Below are positions 45,312-56,383 of a stretch of DNA of 64,000 nucleotides, in pieces (within the stretch, counting starts at the first letter, position 1; each line of letters opens with the position of its first letter). The translations under genes and the position numbers were made by a program. This stretch comes from Episyrphus balteatus (Eukaryota; Arthropoda; Insecta; Diptera; Syrphidae), in NCBI RefSeq assembly GCF_945859705.1, contig NC_079134.1:70614625-70678624 (forward strand), given 5' to 3'. Under the pieces are notes generated by a model. The model was not told where the DNA came from. It did not search any database and worked only from the letters and a program-made list of their open reading frames with translations.

Positions 45312-45944
45312 AAAATGAACTAGTTCAGAACTAGTTCATTAGCGTGATTTGAACTAAAATGATCGATCACTCAAATGAACTAAAGTGCCCAACTCTACAG
45401 CAAATGTTAAACAGAGAAGTGTGTTTGAAAGTGCGTGTGCTTGTACCTACATATGTATGTGTGAATCTTGATAAAAATCGAGATTCAAATGTTTGAATCT
45501 CGAATCCATATTTTTGAATCTCGAGTCTCAAATAGATCATGAAATCTGACATTTTTTCCTCACTTTACCACCTCCTTAAGCTGTCAGATTCACAAATTAA
45601 AAAAAAAAGTGAAAGGTTTTGAACTCATTTTGTGACAGTTTTGCACCCCAAAATTAAAAGCATGGCAGACAACTTATTTCTTGATGTCAAAAACAATTTT
45701 TGCTGTTTTTTTCTCAAATATACATGGCGCTAGAAAGAAAATAAATGTACTTTTGTAAATTTCACACTTTTTGCAAAAAGTGGCAGTTGTAGTTAAACCT
45801 TAAGGGGGGGGGGGGGGTTTTCATAGCATTTTAATGGAAAATGGTTGACTAATTGTTGTATAACTCTTGCAGTTTATAAGATAATCTTATGATTATCAAT
45901 AAACGCATGCACATTTTTGCATCATTTAAATTTTAGAAACATTT
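45312..45944. other. Non-coding, several small palindromes
   Basis: GAACTAGTTC-type palindromes occur at about 45315-45342. GATTCAAATGTTTGAATCTCG at 45481-45503 forms a second one. A 14-base G run lies at 45804-45817. No gene. Confidence 0.45.
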
Positions 45945-46460
45945 CTTTTGCGATTTTTATAAGAGTCGAAATTGATTTTTTTTTCCTGCAAATTGATATT
46001 GAATCAGAATTTTGGTTGGGGCACCGTTGTTTATAAACTTTTTATTTTTTTTGTTTTTGTTTTACAATGATCAAATGTGTTTTCATGCAGTAGGCGTAAC
46101 AGATTTTTTTTTATTAGAAAAAAGCTTCATCAATTTGTTGAAATTTCATGTTTTTTTACTCACTCTTCTTAGAATAACATTACCATTTCTTGGTGTTTTT
46201 AGATGAAACAAAAGAAAATAATAATGTGGAATTAGGAGAATCCAAAAAAATTACTAAAATTAAATTTTTTTTTTTGACGGGAGGAAATCTTTAAAAGACA
46301 CTCGGCAGTATTCGACACCAAGTAGTGTGGGACTCTTAACCACTAAAACCACCTCTTTATCAGGACCAATCTTGAGAGATCGACATCAGATTTTTCTTTC
46401 TTAACTTTGTAAAATCACTTTGGGGGAAGTTTAAACTTTTAATACTTTCCCATGTTTTTT

Positions 46461-48116
46461 TTAGACCATAAGCTCATGAGGCTTGGTTCTTCTTAATCTC
46501 CGAACATGGTTTCTTGTATTCAAGAAGGACACCATTTCAGAATTTGTATGGCTTTGCAGTCTCTGATAATGCGATACAGCGTATTTTTTAACAACTTCTG
46601 TAACCGTTTCTATTTGTAAGTCACGATGTAGATCGCTATTTCTTATGTACCAAGGTGCATTAACTATTCCACGAAGGACTTTGTTTTGGAATTTTTGGAT
46701 GATTTCGGTATTTGTTTTCTTTGTACAGCCCCATAATTGGATACCATAGGTCCAAACAGGCTTTAGTACTTGATTATACAGCATTATTTTGTTTTGGGTT
46801 GTTAAATCAGAGTTGTTATCAAGTAACCAATACATTTTTCTATATTTCAAGTTAAGTTCTTCTCTTTTATATTTGATGTGCTCTTTCCACTTTAGCTTTG
46901 CATCCAAAGTCATTCCAAGGTATTTGGCCGTATTGGCGTAAGGTACAGCTTGATTTATTAATGAATATTGGAATATTGTTTATCTTTTTATTTGTAAAGT
47001 TTATATGTGAAGATTTTGTTTCATTGAGTTTGATACGCCTTTTTCGGTCCAATCTCTGTAGTGTCGACGGCATTTTGTAGTTTTACTGCTGCCTTAGAGA
47101 CACATTTGTCGGGTACCAAAATTGCGGTATCATCTGCAAAAGTAGCCATTATGGTGTGATTACCAACTGGGATATCCCTTGTGTATAGTAAATACAGGGT
47201 AGGACCTAGGACACTTCCTTGTGGTACACCGGCTTATATTTTCTTCAATTCCGAATATTCTTGATCGTACCTTACTCTAAACATTCGGTCTGAGATGTAC
47301 GATTTTAATATTTCATAGTACTGTCTGGGAAGATCCCTTTGCAGTTTGTACTCATGCCAAACCTTGTCAAAGGCTTGAGCAACATCTAAGAAAATAGCTG
47401 AACATACTTGTTTTTCTTCTAATGCTTTTTCTATTACATCCGTTATTCTATGAACTTGGTCTATCGTGGAATGTTTATTTTTAAAGCCAAACTGATGATT
47501 TGGGATTAACCTTCTTTCTTCTATAATTTTGCTAAGTCTCTTCAGAAGCAGTTTTTCAAAAACTTTTGCCATAATTGGTATAAGCGATATTGGTCTGTAA
47601 GACGTCATTTCTGTATGTGGCTTACCTTGCTTGGGTAATAACTTCAGCAATTTTCCAATGGTGTGGGACATACCGTTGCTTAAGGCATGCATTTATTATA
47701 TCTTGGAGTCTTATGAAGGCTTTCAAAGGCATTTCTTTCATAACCTGGGCAGTAATTAGATCGTAACCTGGTGATTTTTTATTTGATAGTTGATGTAAAC
47801 ACATACTTTTTATTTCTTTTAATCTTACAATTGGTATTTCACTTTCATCTATCTTATTAACTAACTGTAAGCTATTTTCAGCCGCGTTTGTTGGGTATGG
47901 CTTAAAAACATTCGCAAGATGCTCCGCGAAAAGGTTAGCTTTTTCTTTTGGGTTACCGATCCATTTCCCATCTTGAGATTTCAAGGGCGAGTTTTGTAAC
48001 TGCGGTCTTTTCAGGCGCTTGGCTGCTTTCCATAGCGAAAAATCGGTTGAAGCATCAGTCGTTAAATTCTTTAGGAATGTACTGAGTGAGTCATTTTTGA
48101 ATTTATAAATTTGTTT
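46461..48116 (-). pseudogene. LINE D2 ORF2, reverse transcriptase part
   Basis: Broken frames 46461-46913, 46867-47073, 47234-47692 and 47622-47984 carry the same motifs as D (SYRPISLIPIMAKVFEKLLL, IFLDVAQAFDKVWHEYKLQR, TLDAKLKWKEHI). The GVPQGS and FADD segment (about 47100-47235) is still readable but lies between frame breaks. Confidence 0.8.
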
Positions 48117-49127
48117 TTTTAAGATTGTTGTTTATACGGTTAAACGTTTTATCATCTGGAAATCTATTATTTTGCCATTTTCTTCGAGCTCTTCTTTTCT
48201 CTATTATAAACTCTCTTATCTCTAAAGGATATTTTATTTCATTTTGTCTTCTATTAGAAAATGTTGGAGTACTTTCTTCAGCGGCCTGCTGCACATCAGC
48301 AATAAATTGTTCCACTTCATGGTCAATTTGCTCGATTGTATCCATGGGAGATCTTAAATTTATAAAACTTAAGAGCCTTTCTCTAAAATCACTCCAGTTT
48401 GTTTTCTTATTTACAAGCTTTGGATTACTTTTTTCTATTACTTCCGATTCACTTAGTGATAGAATCACTGGAGTATGATCTGATGACAAGTAATAATTAC
48501 CTTCGACACTAATGTGATTTCGTTTGACTCCTTTAGCTACGAAAAAGTCAAAAAGGTCTGGTATTTTGTTAGTATCGGAAGGCCAGTAAGTTGGCGACCT
48601 GGAGGAATAGAATTCGCAATTGTATTTACGGCCTGCTTGGAAAAGTCTTTTGCCTTTTGTTGATATAAGTCTTGAACCCCAATGGGTGTGTTTCGCATTG
48701 AAGTCTCCACCAACAAGAAAGTTATGCCCAAGAAGATTTAATAGATCTGTATAGTCATCTTCTGTCGGGGATCGCCTTGGTGGGCAGTATATAGCTGCTA
48801 TCTTAAACTCTTTCTTTTTCATACCAATACTAATAGTTGTTACTTGCATATTTTCATTAGTAAGCTTGGTTTCTTAATAATGTTTTAAGTTTTCTTTTTT
48901 AAAAGAATCGCCGATCCACCTCTTGCCTTGTCAGCTGGATGTGGAGCGTGGTAACATGAATAGTGTTCTATTACATTATCTAGACTTTGCCTATTGGAGA
49001 AATGAGTTTCTGACACCAGGCAAATATCTATATGTTCTAGATCTAAAAAGATTTTAAATTCGGATAAGTGTTGTAAAAGACCGTTTGCATTCCATGTAGC
49101 GATTTTAAGTGTTCTGTCCATCATTGT
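48103..49127 (-). pseudogene. LINE D2 ORF2, endonuclease part
   Basis: Frames 48885-49124 (MMDRTLKIATWNANGLLQHL and LVSETHFSN) and 48103-48849 (GGDFNAKHTHWGS, LSSDHTPVI). They are separated by an indel near 48870. The start keeps the ATGATGG-type overlap with ORF1. Confidence 0.8.
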
Positions 49128-49860
49128 TTTTTAAAAGCGACTTTTTCGCTTAACTTTTTGATATTCAAATCCTGTTTATCAATTCTTTGGAGAATGAGTT
49201 GTAGCATTTCTTTTATGGAAGTCTCTTCATTCTTCCGCACATTTTTTAGAATCTGAGAATAGGCTTTATTTTCATCGCTTCTACTTTGAACAGCTTTTTT
49301 AGGCGGTTTATTCTTAGTATTGTTTTCAGCATTTAAATCGGTATTTACTGTTTTTCTGGGTTTGTCTCTAGCAGATGTATTTTTGCTCTTGGAATTTTTT
49401 GGCAACTGGGCAGCCTCTATAGCTTGCCGGGTGATTACCCTGGCAGTTCACACATTTTGCTTTCTGATCTTTGCTCATCGGAGAATTTTTAGTTGCATGT
49501 TTTCCTTCGCACTTTACACAAGCAAACTCGCGGTTGCAGTATTTTTGGGTATGACAAAAAGCTTGGCAACGTTTGCACTGCGGAACAACTTTAGATTTTC
49601 GGAGTGGTTCAATTTAAACAGCTATGCCCAAGATTGATCTTACTTTATAAATCTCCTCGACACTTTGTTTGATGTCAAAAGTTAGCATGAATAAAGGTAG
49701 TAACCTCTTACTTATCGTCGATTCTCCAGAGGAGTTTTTAATTGTCTCATTCTTAAATAGATTGACTGCATCAAGTGCTTGGTAGCCTTTTTGTACAAGA
49801 TCTTCCACTACTTCCTCGGGAGAGCACGAGGAATGAAGACCTCTGGCTACTACTTTTATT
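49121..49860 (-). pseudogene. LINE D2 ORF1, truncated
   Basis: Carries the zinc-knuckle region (the first knuckle reads CQTFC-like because of a change near 49555) and the KNKAYSQILKNVRKNEE-type C-terminus, with frame breaks near 49400 and 49620. The 5' part is missing. Confidence 0.75.
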
Positions 49861-50388
49861 TAAATTTAATTTGAAGTTAGTTTGAACGAATAATTTAAAG
49901 GAAAAGTGTAAAAATGCACTTTTTTAGCATTTTAGTCATGGAGCAAAGCGTGATTATTTTTTAAAATATTTTTGTATTTTTTTATGAGAAGTTAATAAAG
50001 TTTTTTATGCAGCCAGTTTGCCAAAAAAAATATTATTTTTATTTACACACTAAAAATTTGATTTTAATTATTTGCATTCTTTTTTGGAGGAAGGGGCTGT
50101 CGCTGATGAACTCTTTCTTTCTGTTCTTTTCTATTTATTGAAAAAAAAAAACTTGCTCTTGCGCTCTCATTTTGTCGTTATATTTTGTTTTTTTTTTTTT
50201 TTTTTTTGTGTTTACATAATACTTTTTTTTTTGTTTCCTATTTTCTCACTCAGGCAGGCAGAAATCATTCATGAAATTATGAAGATGCTGCAGAGAGTAG
50301 GTAGATAGTAGATATTTTTTGCAAGATCATTATCTTTGGTTTTCAAAAAGGGTTGTTTTGCTCTTGTTGACTCTTGGGTTTTTCCTAA

Positions 50389-51113
50389 AGACCCCAACCC
50401 ATAGAATCCGTTGCGTCCGTTCCGTCAATCCATCCGTTGGAGTTGAAGGATGGGACAGAAAGGGGTGACCCATAGAATACGTCGTACGACGGATTGCTTT
50501 TTGACAGCTCACTTCAAATTCCGAGGTGTGTTCGATATTTTATCGCTGAATGTGCACTAAGAAAGTTCTGATGCAAACATTTTTTAACTACTATTGTTGT
50601 TCTTTAAAAAAAAAAATAAAATGCGCGACTAGATTTCATGTAGATACTTGCTCTTCAGTTAAAAACTTTTTTTTTATAACAAATTATGAGTTGTAGGTAT
50701 GACTTTGGCATAGTAAAATTGAACTCTACAACAGAATTTGAGTATTTAATTGATATATGTAATTTATTAGATAATATCATCAAATGTTACTTTAATTACA
50801 TTTTCTTCACAAATATACAACTAAGTTCACAATTCATAAGATCGGAGAAGAAAAGAACACAGTTCTTAATTCTGAAACTCCCAGGTGTGCACTCAGAAAC
50901 AGAAAATCGAACTGATCTATTGTTGACAACCAATGTCAAAGGATACGACGGATGAAAAAGTAGAAAGTTGGGCTACTTCTTCCGTCGAATCAATCTGTCT
51001 CCGTCCGATCCGTCGTTTATGGGTCGCTTGCTATAAGAACGTGTGTATTTTATCGAGCTGTCAGTTGAAAACTTCGACGGAACGGACGAAACGGATTCTA
51101 TGGGTTGGGGCCT
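50389..51113. mobile_element. PIF/Harbinger-like MITE in repeat copy 1
   Basis: 725 bp. Termini AGACCCCAACCCATAGAATC (left) and AGGCCCCAACCCATAGAATC (right, inward), continuing to ~38 bp. It is flanked by TAA at 50386-50388 and 51114-51116. Repeat copies 2 and 3 show the same site with one TAA and no insert (TTTCCTAACAATTC on the complementary strand, near 55022). A 3-bp TAA duplication is typical of PIF/Harbinger. No transposase is encoded. Confidence 0.85.
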
Positions 51114-51500
51114 TAACAATTCATTTCGTGTTTATAATATCGCACTCGCGCGTGAGAGATGACATTTTTGGGTTTTTTTTTTTGTGTCAGCGAAATTCCT
51201 TGCATTGTGTAATATTCAGATCGCTCATGCGGGGAATAGGTAAAGGATTAGATATGTGGGTACATTTGTAAGTATGCACTTGTTTGTGTGTAAAAATGTG
51301 TATTGACATTTGACATGTACACAATGATTGATTTGCATATTTAGGTTGATTTCTGGGTTGTATTGTTTATTATACTACACTCGCGCTTGCGTGAGGGGTT
51401 ATATATAATATAAATATGTCCTTTTGTTTTTCATTGCCTTTGTTTATATGTTGTAAATTCGATTTTTTTTCTCAAGAGAATTTTTGCCATTTTAGGTATA

Positions 51501-52066
51501 ATAGTTATATTTTCGTGGGGGAATGGGTAAAGGGTTATATAAGTGTATTTGTGGTTAGAATGCACTTGATGGTACCTATTTATAGAAATAGTTTTGCAAT
51601 GGATTTTCAATTCAGTGTCTTCTTTGTTTTTGAATGAAGAAGAAGCTATCAAAATTTATTCTCGGCTAAATATTTAGTCTAATCCGCATGCGCCCTAAGT
51701 TTCAAAAAATAAGTTCAGGAGACACTTTTTGCTGCATTCTCCATGATCATATTGTCATACAAGATTTATCTCGAGTCCATCCTAAAACAACATACACATA
51801 AGAACCTTAGCATTCTATATATTGTATATAAATACATTTTCATGTCAGCCGGCACGCGCGAGTGCTAGACAAAAAAATTCTCAACGAAGAACAACTCAAA
51901 AGTGAGCAAGAACCTGAAAATCAATCTTTCTGCGCATCTACTCATATTTTTATACACACTACACAAAGGATGCTGTCAAGTATATTATATCAAAGCACCC
52001 ACAGAACACATCCTCTACCTGCTTCTCCGCTGAACAACTATAATTACACTATGATAGTTCAAAAAA
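51501..52066. other. Spacer between repeat copy 1 and the long-TIR element
   Basis: No homology to the corresponding right-hand segment (54223-54640) and no gene seen. Confidence 0.4.
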
Positions 52067-52457
52067 CCGACAGAGGGCTCTCATGTCTACTAAAGATAAT
52101 TCGAGTATGCTGAACACGATGGCGTACTTAGTTTTTCTGGATTAGGTCAAATAAGAAAGATTTTTGCGTTTGAAATTTTGTTTGCACATGCCAAAAATGA
52201 GGGTATAAAACACCATATATTTTCCAATTTTTCATTTTTTATCGATATAAAATGATGGAAAATCTATTTTTTTTGGAAGTATTATACGTAAGACAAGTTA
52301 TTTAAAAAAAACCTGTCAAATGACTATTTAAATCATTATTTTATGGAAAAAACATCGATTTTTCTTACATTTTTTAACTATAAAGGTACAAATGTATGCG
52401 AAAACTCAACATTTTTATGTAGACACCTTTTATGTGTTAGTACTCTGGAATATTATA

Positions 52458-53366
52458 AACTCCTGCTCAAAATTAATGCACACTTTTTTCTTCTTAAGTT
52501 ATACCTCTGTATTTTATTTAAAATGCCTTTAAAATTCTTTGGTGCATTTTTTTGTGATTGCATATTGTTTAGCAAGTTGAAAATATGCTAAACTGCAACA
52601 GTATTACCAACAAAAAAAAAGATAAACCAATTTTAGCAATTTAAGGTCAGAAAACTGATATTAAAATAATTTTAGTTTTTAAAGAAAACAAATTTCAAAG
52701 AATGCAAGGAAGTGACAGTTTTTTCCAATAATTTTATTCAATACTTGGTATTGTCTCCTCTAGCGCATATGACAACTTGGAGTCATCTGTTCATTCCATG
52801 AACTAACTTTTGAAGGTTTTGATGTAACTTTTCCTTCACTGCAGTTTTCAGTTCATCAAGACAGCTTGGAGGTGCATTTCGGTCGCGAATACATCTCTTC
52901 AACATTTCCAAGACTTGTTCTATTGAATTTAAGTCCGAATTTCTGTGTGGTCAATCCAAAGCTGGCATATTAAAATCTTGAAGAAATTCTCAAACCACTC
53001 TAGCATGCATTATCGTGCATCAGACTAAACTGTGGACCAAATCTAGTGGTGATTGGAACCGCATGCTGTTTGAGGATATCAGTCAAGTACCTTTTGGTAC
53101 TTAACGTAGGTCTAGCAGAGCTCAATTACTCCGTACGTGTTGTAAACCAGGTTTTACTGCATGAAAATTTATGACTCTTCTCTAAAAGGTTCGCGGGATG
53201 ACAGACAATTCAGCAAATCTCTCCCAAAATCTTCCCCATATTCGATACCTTAAATTTAAGATTACTCCTGTCTCATTTGAGAAAATAACCATGATACTGT
53301 GACATAAAGTAATAACAGGACTTTTCTGTAAAAAAATTTGATGTGCGATAAATTTGAGCAGGAGTG
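52458..53366 (-). mobile_element. Tc1-like transposon, internally deleted
   Basis: 909 bp flanked by TA. Termini AACTCCTGCTCAAAATTAAT (left) and CACTCCTGCTCAAATTTATC (right, inward). Minus-strand reading gives a decayed DD34E-type transposase C-terminal part: IMVIFSNETGVI, then MHDNARVVREFLQDFN and RNSDLNSIEQVLEMLKRC, the last being a decayed version of the SPDLNPIE block. Frame breaks are numerous. Confidence 0.75.
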
Positions 53367-53919
53367 TACATATGTAGATGTAGATGTAGATATTTAATTA
53401 AAAAATCAGGCATGGTATCAATATTTTAATTTAAATTCTTTCAATTTGTTTTAAAATTAAAACATATTTAATATTACTTCCATCTGCATACTGCATTATA
53501 TGAGCTTACATACACAACACATAATATATTTGTCACAGTCCATCTCTAACTTAAGGGGGTTTGTCACGCTTATCTGTTTTGACTCCTTTAACGGTCATCT
53601 ATTTTTTATTTATTTTTTTAGCTACTTGAGCCCATGGGTGTTTTGCCCCCTTCCGATCTTACCTGATATTCTAGAATATTTTTTTTCTTAAGGTTCAAAC
53701 CTTTAGGATTCATTCTGTCACAAAAAATACTCTTGAATATCCAATTTTCATTATAAAAAAGAATAAGTTAAAAACTTTAACTACCTCACGGTAAAAAGTG
53801 CAACTTACTTTTAACATAAACGGTAACGATTTGTTAAAAAATTCCATATTTTATCCTGAAGTACAAGATCAAATCGTTGCCACCGAGTGCTGCATTTTAA
53901 TTTATTAATACGAAAAATT
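53367..53919. other. Interior of the long-TIR element, right of Tc1
   Basis: AT-rich, with three GTAGAT units at about 53375-53392. No gene. Confidence 0.4.
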
Positions 53920-54222
53920 GAAGAAAAATCGATAAATTTTTCCATGAAAATAATGATTTAAATAGTCTTTCGACAAATTTTTTTTCAAATAACTTTTTTT
54001 ACGAATAATACTTCCAAAAAAATAGATTTTCCATCATTTTACATAGATAAAAATCAAAAATTAGAAAATATATGGTGTTTTATAGCCTCATTTTTGGCAT
54101 GTGCAAACAAAATTTCAAACGCAAAAATCTTTCATATTTGACCTAATTTAGAAAAACTAAGTACGCCATCGTGTTTAGCATACTCGAATTTATCTTTAGT
54201 AGATATGAGAGCCCTCTGTCGG

Positions 54223-54639
54223 AAAAAAAAGTTCCATTTTCGAACACAGTGTTATTATTATAATGCAAAAAATTTCTCTGATACACAGAAAACTCAAATG
54301 CCATCCACAACAGCAACATGAAAACAAAAGTTTCTTTTTCATTTCAAAAATAAATAGGTATACACTCCAGAAATCTTTCATGAAAATATAGAATTTCAAA
54401 CCAGTTTTCGTCCACAAACACCATATCCATATAAAGATCTATGTATGTGTACCTACATCCATTTGGATCACCCCGCACGCGTGATTGCGATGGCGATCTC
54501 ATAGAGAGAATATGAATGAAAACCAACAACCTGAGAGGAAAAAACCAGAGAATTCGATGGCGAGAGAGCAAAACACATACACTAATACACACAAATTCTT
54601 TTACATGAGATCTAACTTCGCTGAAAAAGGGAACCTAGT
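54223..54639. other. Spacer with no recognised feature
   Basis: Unmatched in the left-hand arrangement; no credible gene or repeat. Confidence 0.4.
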
Positions 54640-56383
54640 CTTAAACCTAAAATGGCAAAAATTCTCTTGAAAAAAAAAAAAAACCGAATCTGCAACATAG
54701 AAACAAAGGCAATGAAAAACAAAAGGACATATTTATATTATATATAACCCCTCACGCAAGCGCGAGTGTAGTATAATAAACAACCCAGAAATCAACCTAA
54801 ATATGAAAATCAATCATTGTGTACATGTCAAATGTCAATACACATTTTTACACACAAACAAGTGCATACTTACAAATGTACCCACATATCTAATCCTTTA
54901 CCTATTCCCCGCATGAGCGATCTGAATATTACACAATGCAAGGAATTTCGCTGACACAAAAAAAAAACCAAAAATGTCATCTCTCACGCGCGAGTGCGAT
55001 ATTATAAACACGAAATGAATTGTTAGGAAAAACCCAAGATTCAACAAGAGCAAAACAACCCTTTTTGAAAACCAAAGATAATGATCTTGCAAAAAATATC
55101 TACTATCTACCTACTCTCTGCAGCATCTTCATAATTTCATGAATGATTTCTGCCTACCTGAGTGAGAAAATAGGAAACAAAAAAAAAAGTATTATGTAAA
55201 CACAAAAAAAAAAAAAAAAAAAAAACAAAATATAACCAAAAAATGAGAGCGCAAGAGCAAGTTTTTTTTTTCAATAAATAGAAAAGAACAGAAAGAAAGA
55301 GTTCATCAGCGCCAGCTTCCGCAGTGGCATTCTTTTGAACTAGGTTTGTATGTGTGCGTGATTAATGGAATTTTTAAAGTAAAAAAAGCTAAAATAGACA
55401 CTTTTTCAAAAACTTATATTAAAAATACTGTGATCAAAAATATATATTTTTTTTTTTGAAACTGATTTGAAATATAATGAAAAAAAAAATAATAAAAATA
55501 AATTGTGGATGCTTTGACTGCCCCTTCCTCAAAAAAAGAATGCAAATATTGGTTAATTAAAATCAAATTTTTAGTGTGTAAATAAAAATAATATTTTTTT
55601 TTGGCAAACTGGCTACATGAAAAACTTTATTAACTTCTCATTAAAAAATACAAAAATATTTTTAAAAAATAATCACGCTTTGCCCCATGACTAAAATGCT
55701 AAAAAAGTGCATTTTCACACTTTTCCTTCAAATTAACCGTTCAAACTAACTTCAAATTAAATTTTAGTAATTTTTTTGGATTCTCCTAATTCCACATTAT
55801 TATTTTCTTTTGTTTCATCTAAAAACACCAAGAAATGGTAAAGTTATTCTAAGAAGAGTTAGTTAAAAAAAAAACCAAAATTCTGATTCAATATCAATTT
55901 GCAGGAAAAAAAAATCAACTTCGACTCTTATAAAAATCGCAAAAGAAATGCAAAAACGATTAATGAAAAAAGTTATTAAGACCTTTTTTGTCGAACAATC
56001 TATTTCCTACAAGAATATGTCTTGCGCGTTTGATTATTATAATTTTTCAACTTGTTACAAAATTAAGAACAAAAAACGAATTTTTAAAGATTTTCTCGAT
56101 TTTTGGACCTCAAATATCTATTAAACGATTAGATAAACGAAAAAAGTGTACATGGCCTTTTTTGTAGAGCGTTCAATTTCCTACAAGAACATGTAAAGAA
56201 ATTTGCTAAAAAGTCGATTTTTAAAAAAATGATTTTTTCTTAGTAGAAGCTTGATGTAAAAATGGACAATTGCGGAGCGGAGGACCTTCCCATTGATATT
56301 AAGAGCTCATATTTGGTGTTTATATTCTAGAGGTGTCTAGCAATCGATTTTTCGGAGTACCAAATCAAAAAAATTGAAAAAAA
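54640..56383 (-). repeat. 1.7-kb repeat family, copy 2
   Basis: Tandem partner of copy 3 with a period of about 1703 bp (the shared word CCGAATCTGCAACATAG starts at 54684 and 56387). It lacks LINE D2, the Harbinger MITE and the CACTG foldback, so it supplies the empty site for all three. Confidence 0.85.

Larger units (their letters stand above)
46276..49860 (-). mobile_element. LINE D2, truncated second copy of LINE D
   Basis: Minus-strand copy, about 3.6 kb, beginning within ORF1 (LVQKGYQALDAVNLF region) and ending in an 11-base A-tail seen as a T-run at 46265-46275. It is highly similar to D, but ORF1 and ORF2 are broken by several indels (near 47070, 47235, 47650, 48115, 48880). It lies in repeat copy 1: copies 2 and 3 carry the uninterrupted site (AATTACTAAAATTT-type, about 55755-55775). 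An A/T-rich duplication around AAATTTAAT flanks it. Confidence 0.85.
45945..51500 (+). repeat. 1.7-kb repeat family, copy 1 (opposite orientation)
   Basis: The segments 45945-46257 and 49861-51500 together match the reverse complement of copies 2 and 3 (54640-55950 and 56385-57640). The interruption between them is LINE D2, and a 725-bp MITE sits at 50389-51113. The family is AT-rich and non-coding; the short open frames inside it are not conserved as proteins between copies. Confidence 0.8.
52067..54222. mobile_element. Long-TIR element with CCGACAGAGGGC ends, containing a Tc1 remnant
   Basis: The left arm begins CCGACAGAGGGCTCTCATGT and the right arm is its reverse complement ending at 54222. 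Arms match imperfectly over ~300 bp (52067-52370 and 53920-54222). Poly-A flanks on both sides hide the target duplication. The interior has no protein of its own; a Tc1-like element (52458-53366) occupies much of it. Class unknown. Confidence 0.65.

Noticed and set aside
53375..53392. Short GTAGAT tandem repeat as a CRISPR or satellite
   Set aside because: Only three units; ordinary microsatellite. No CRISPR-like repeat-spacer pattern exists anywhere in the window.
54898..55092. 64-codon frame repeated at 56578-56799 and in copy 1
   Set aside because: It recurs because the 1.7-kb repeat recurs. It contains frame-length changes between copies and shows no coding constraint.
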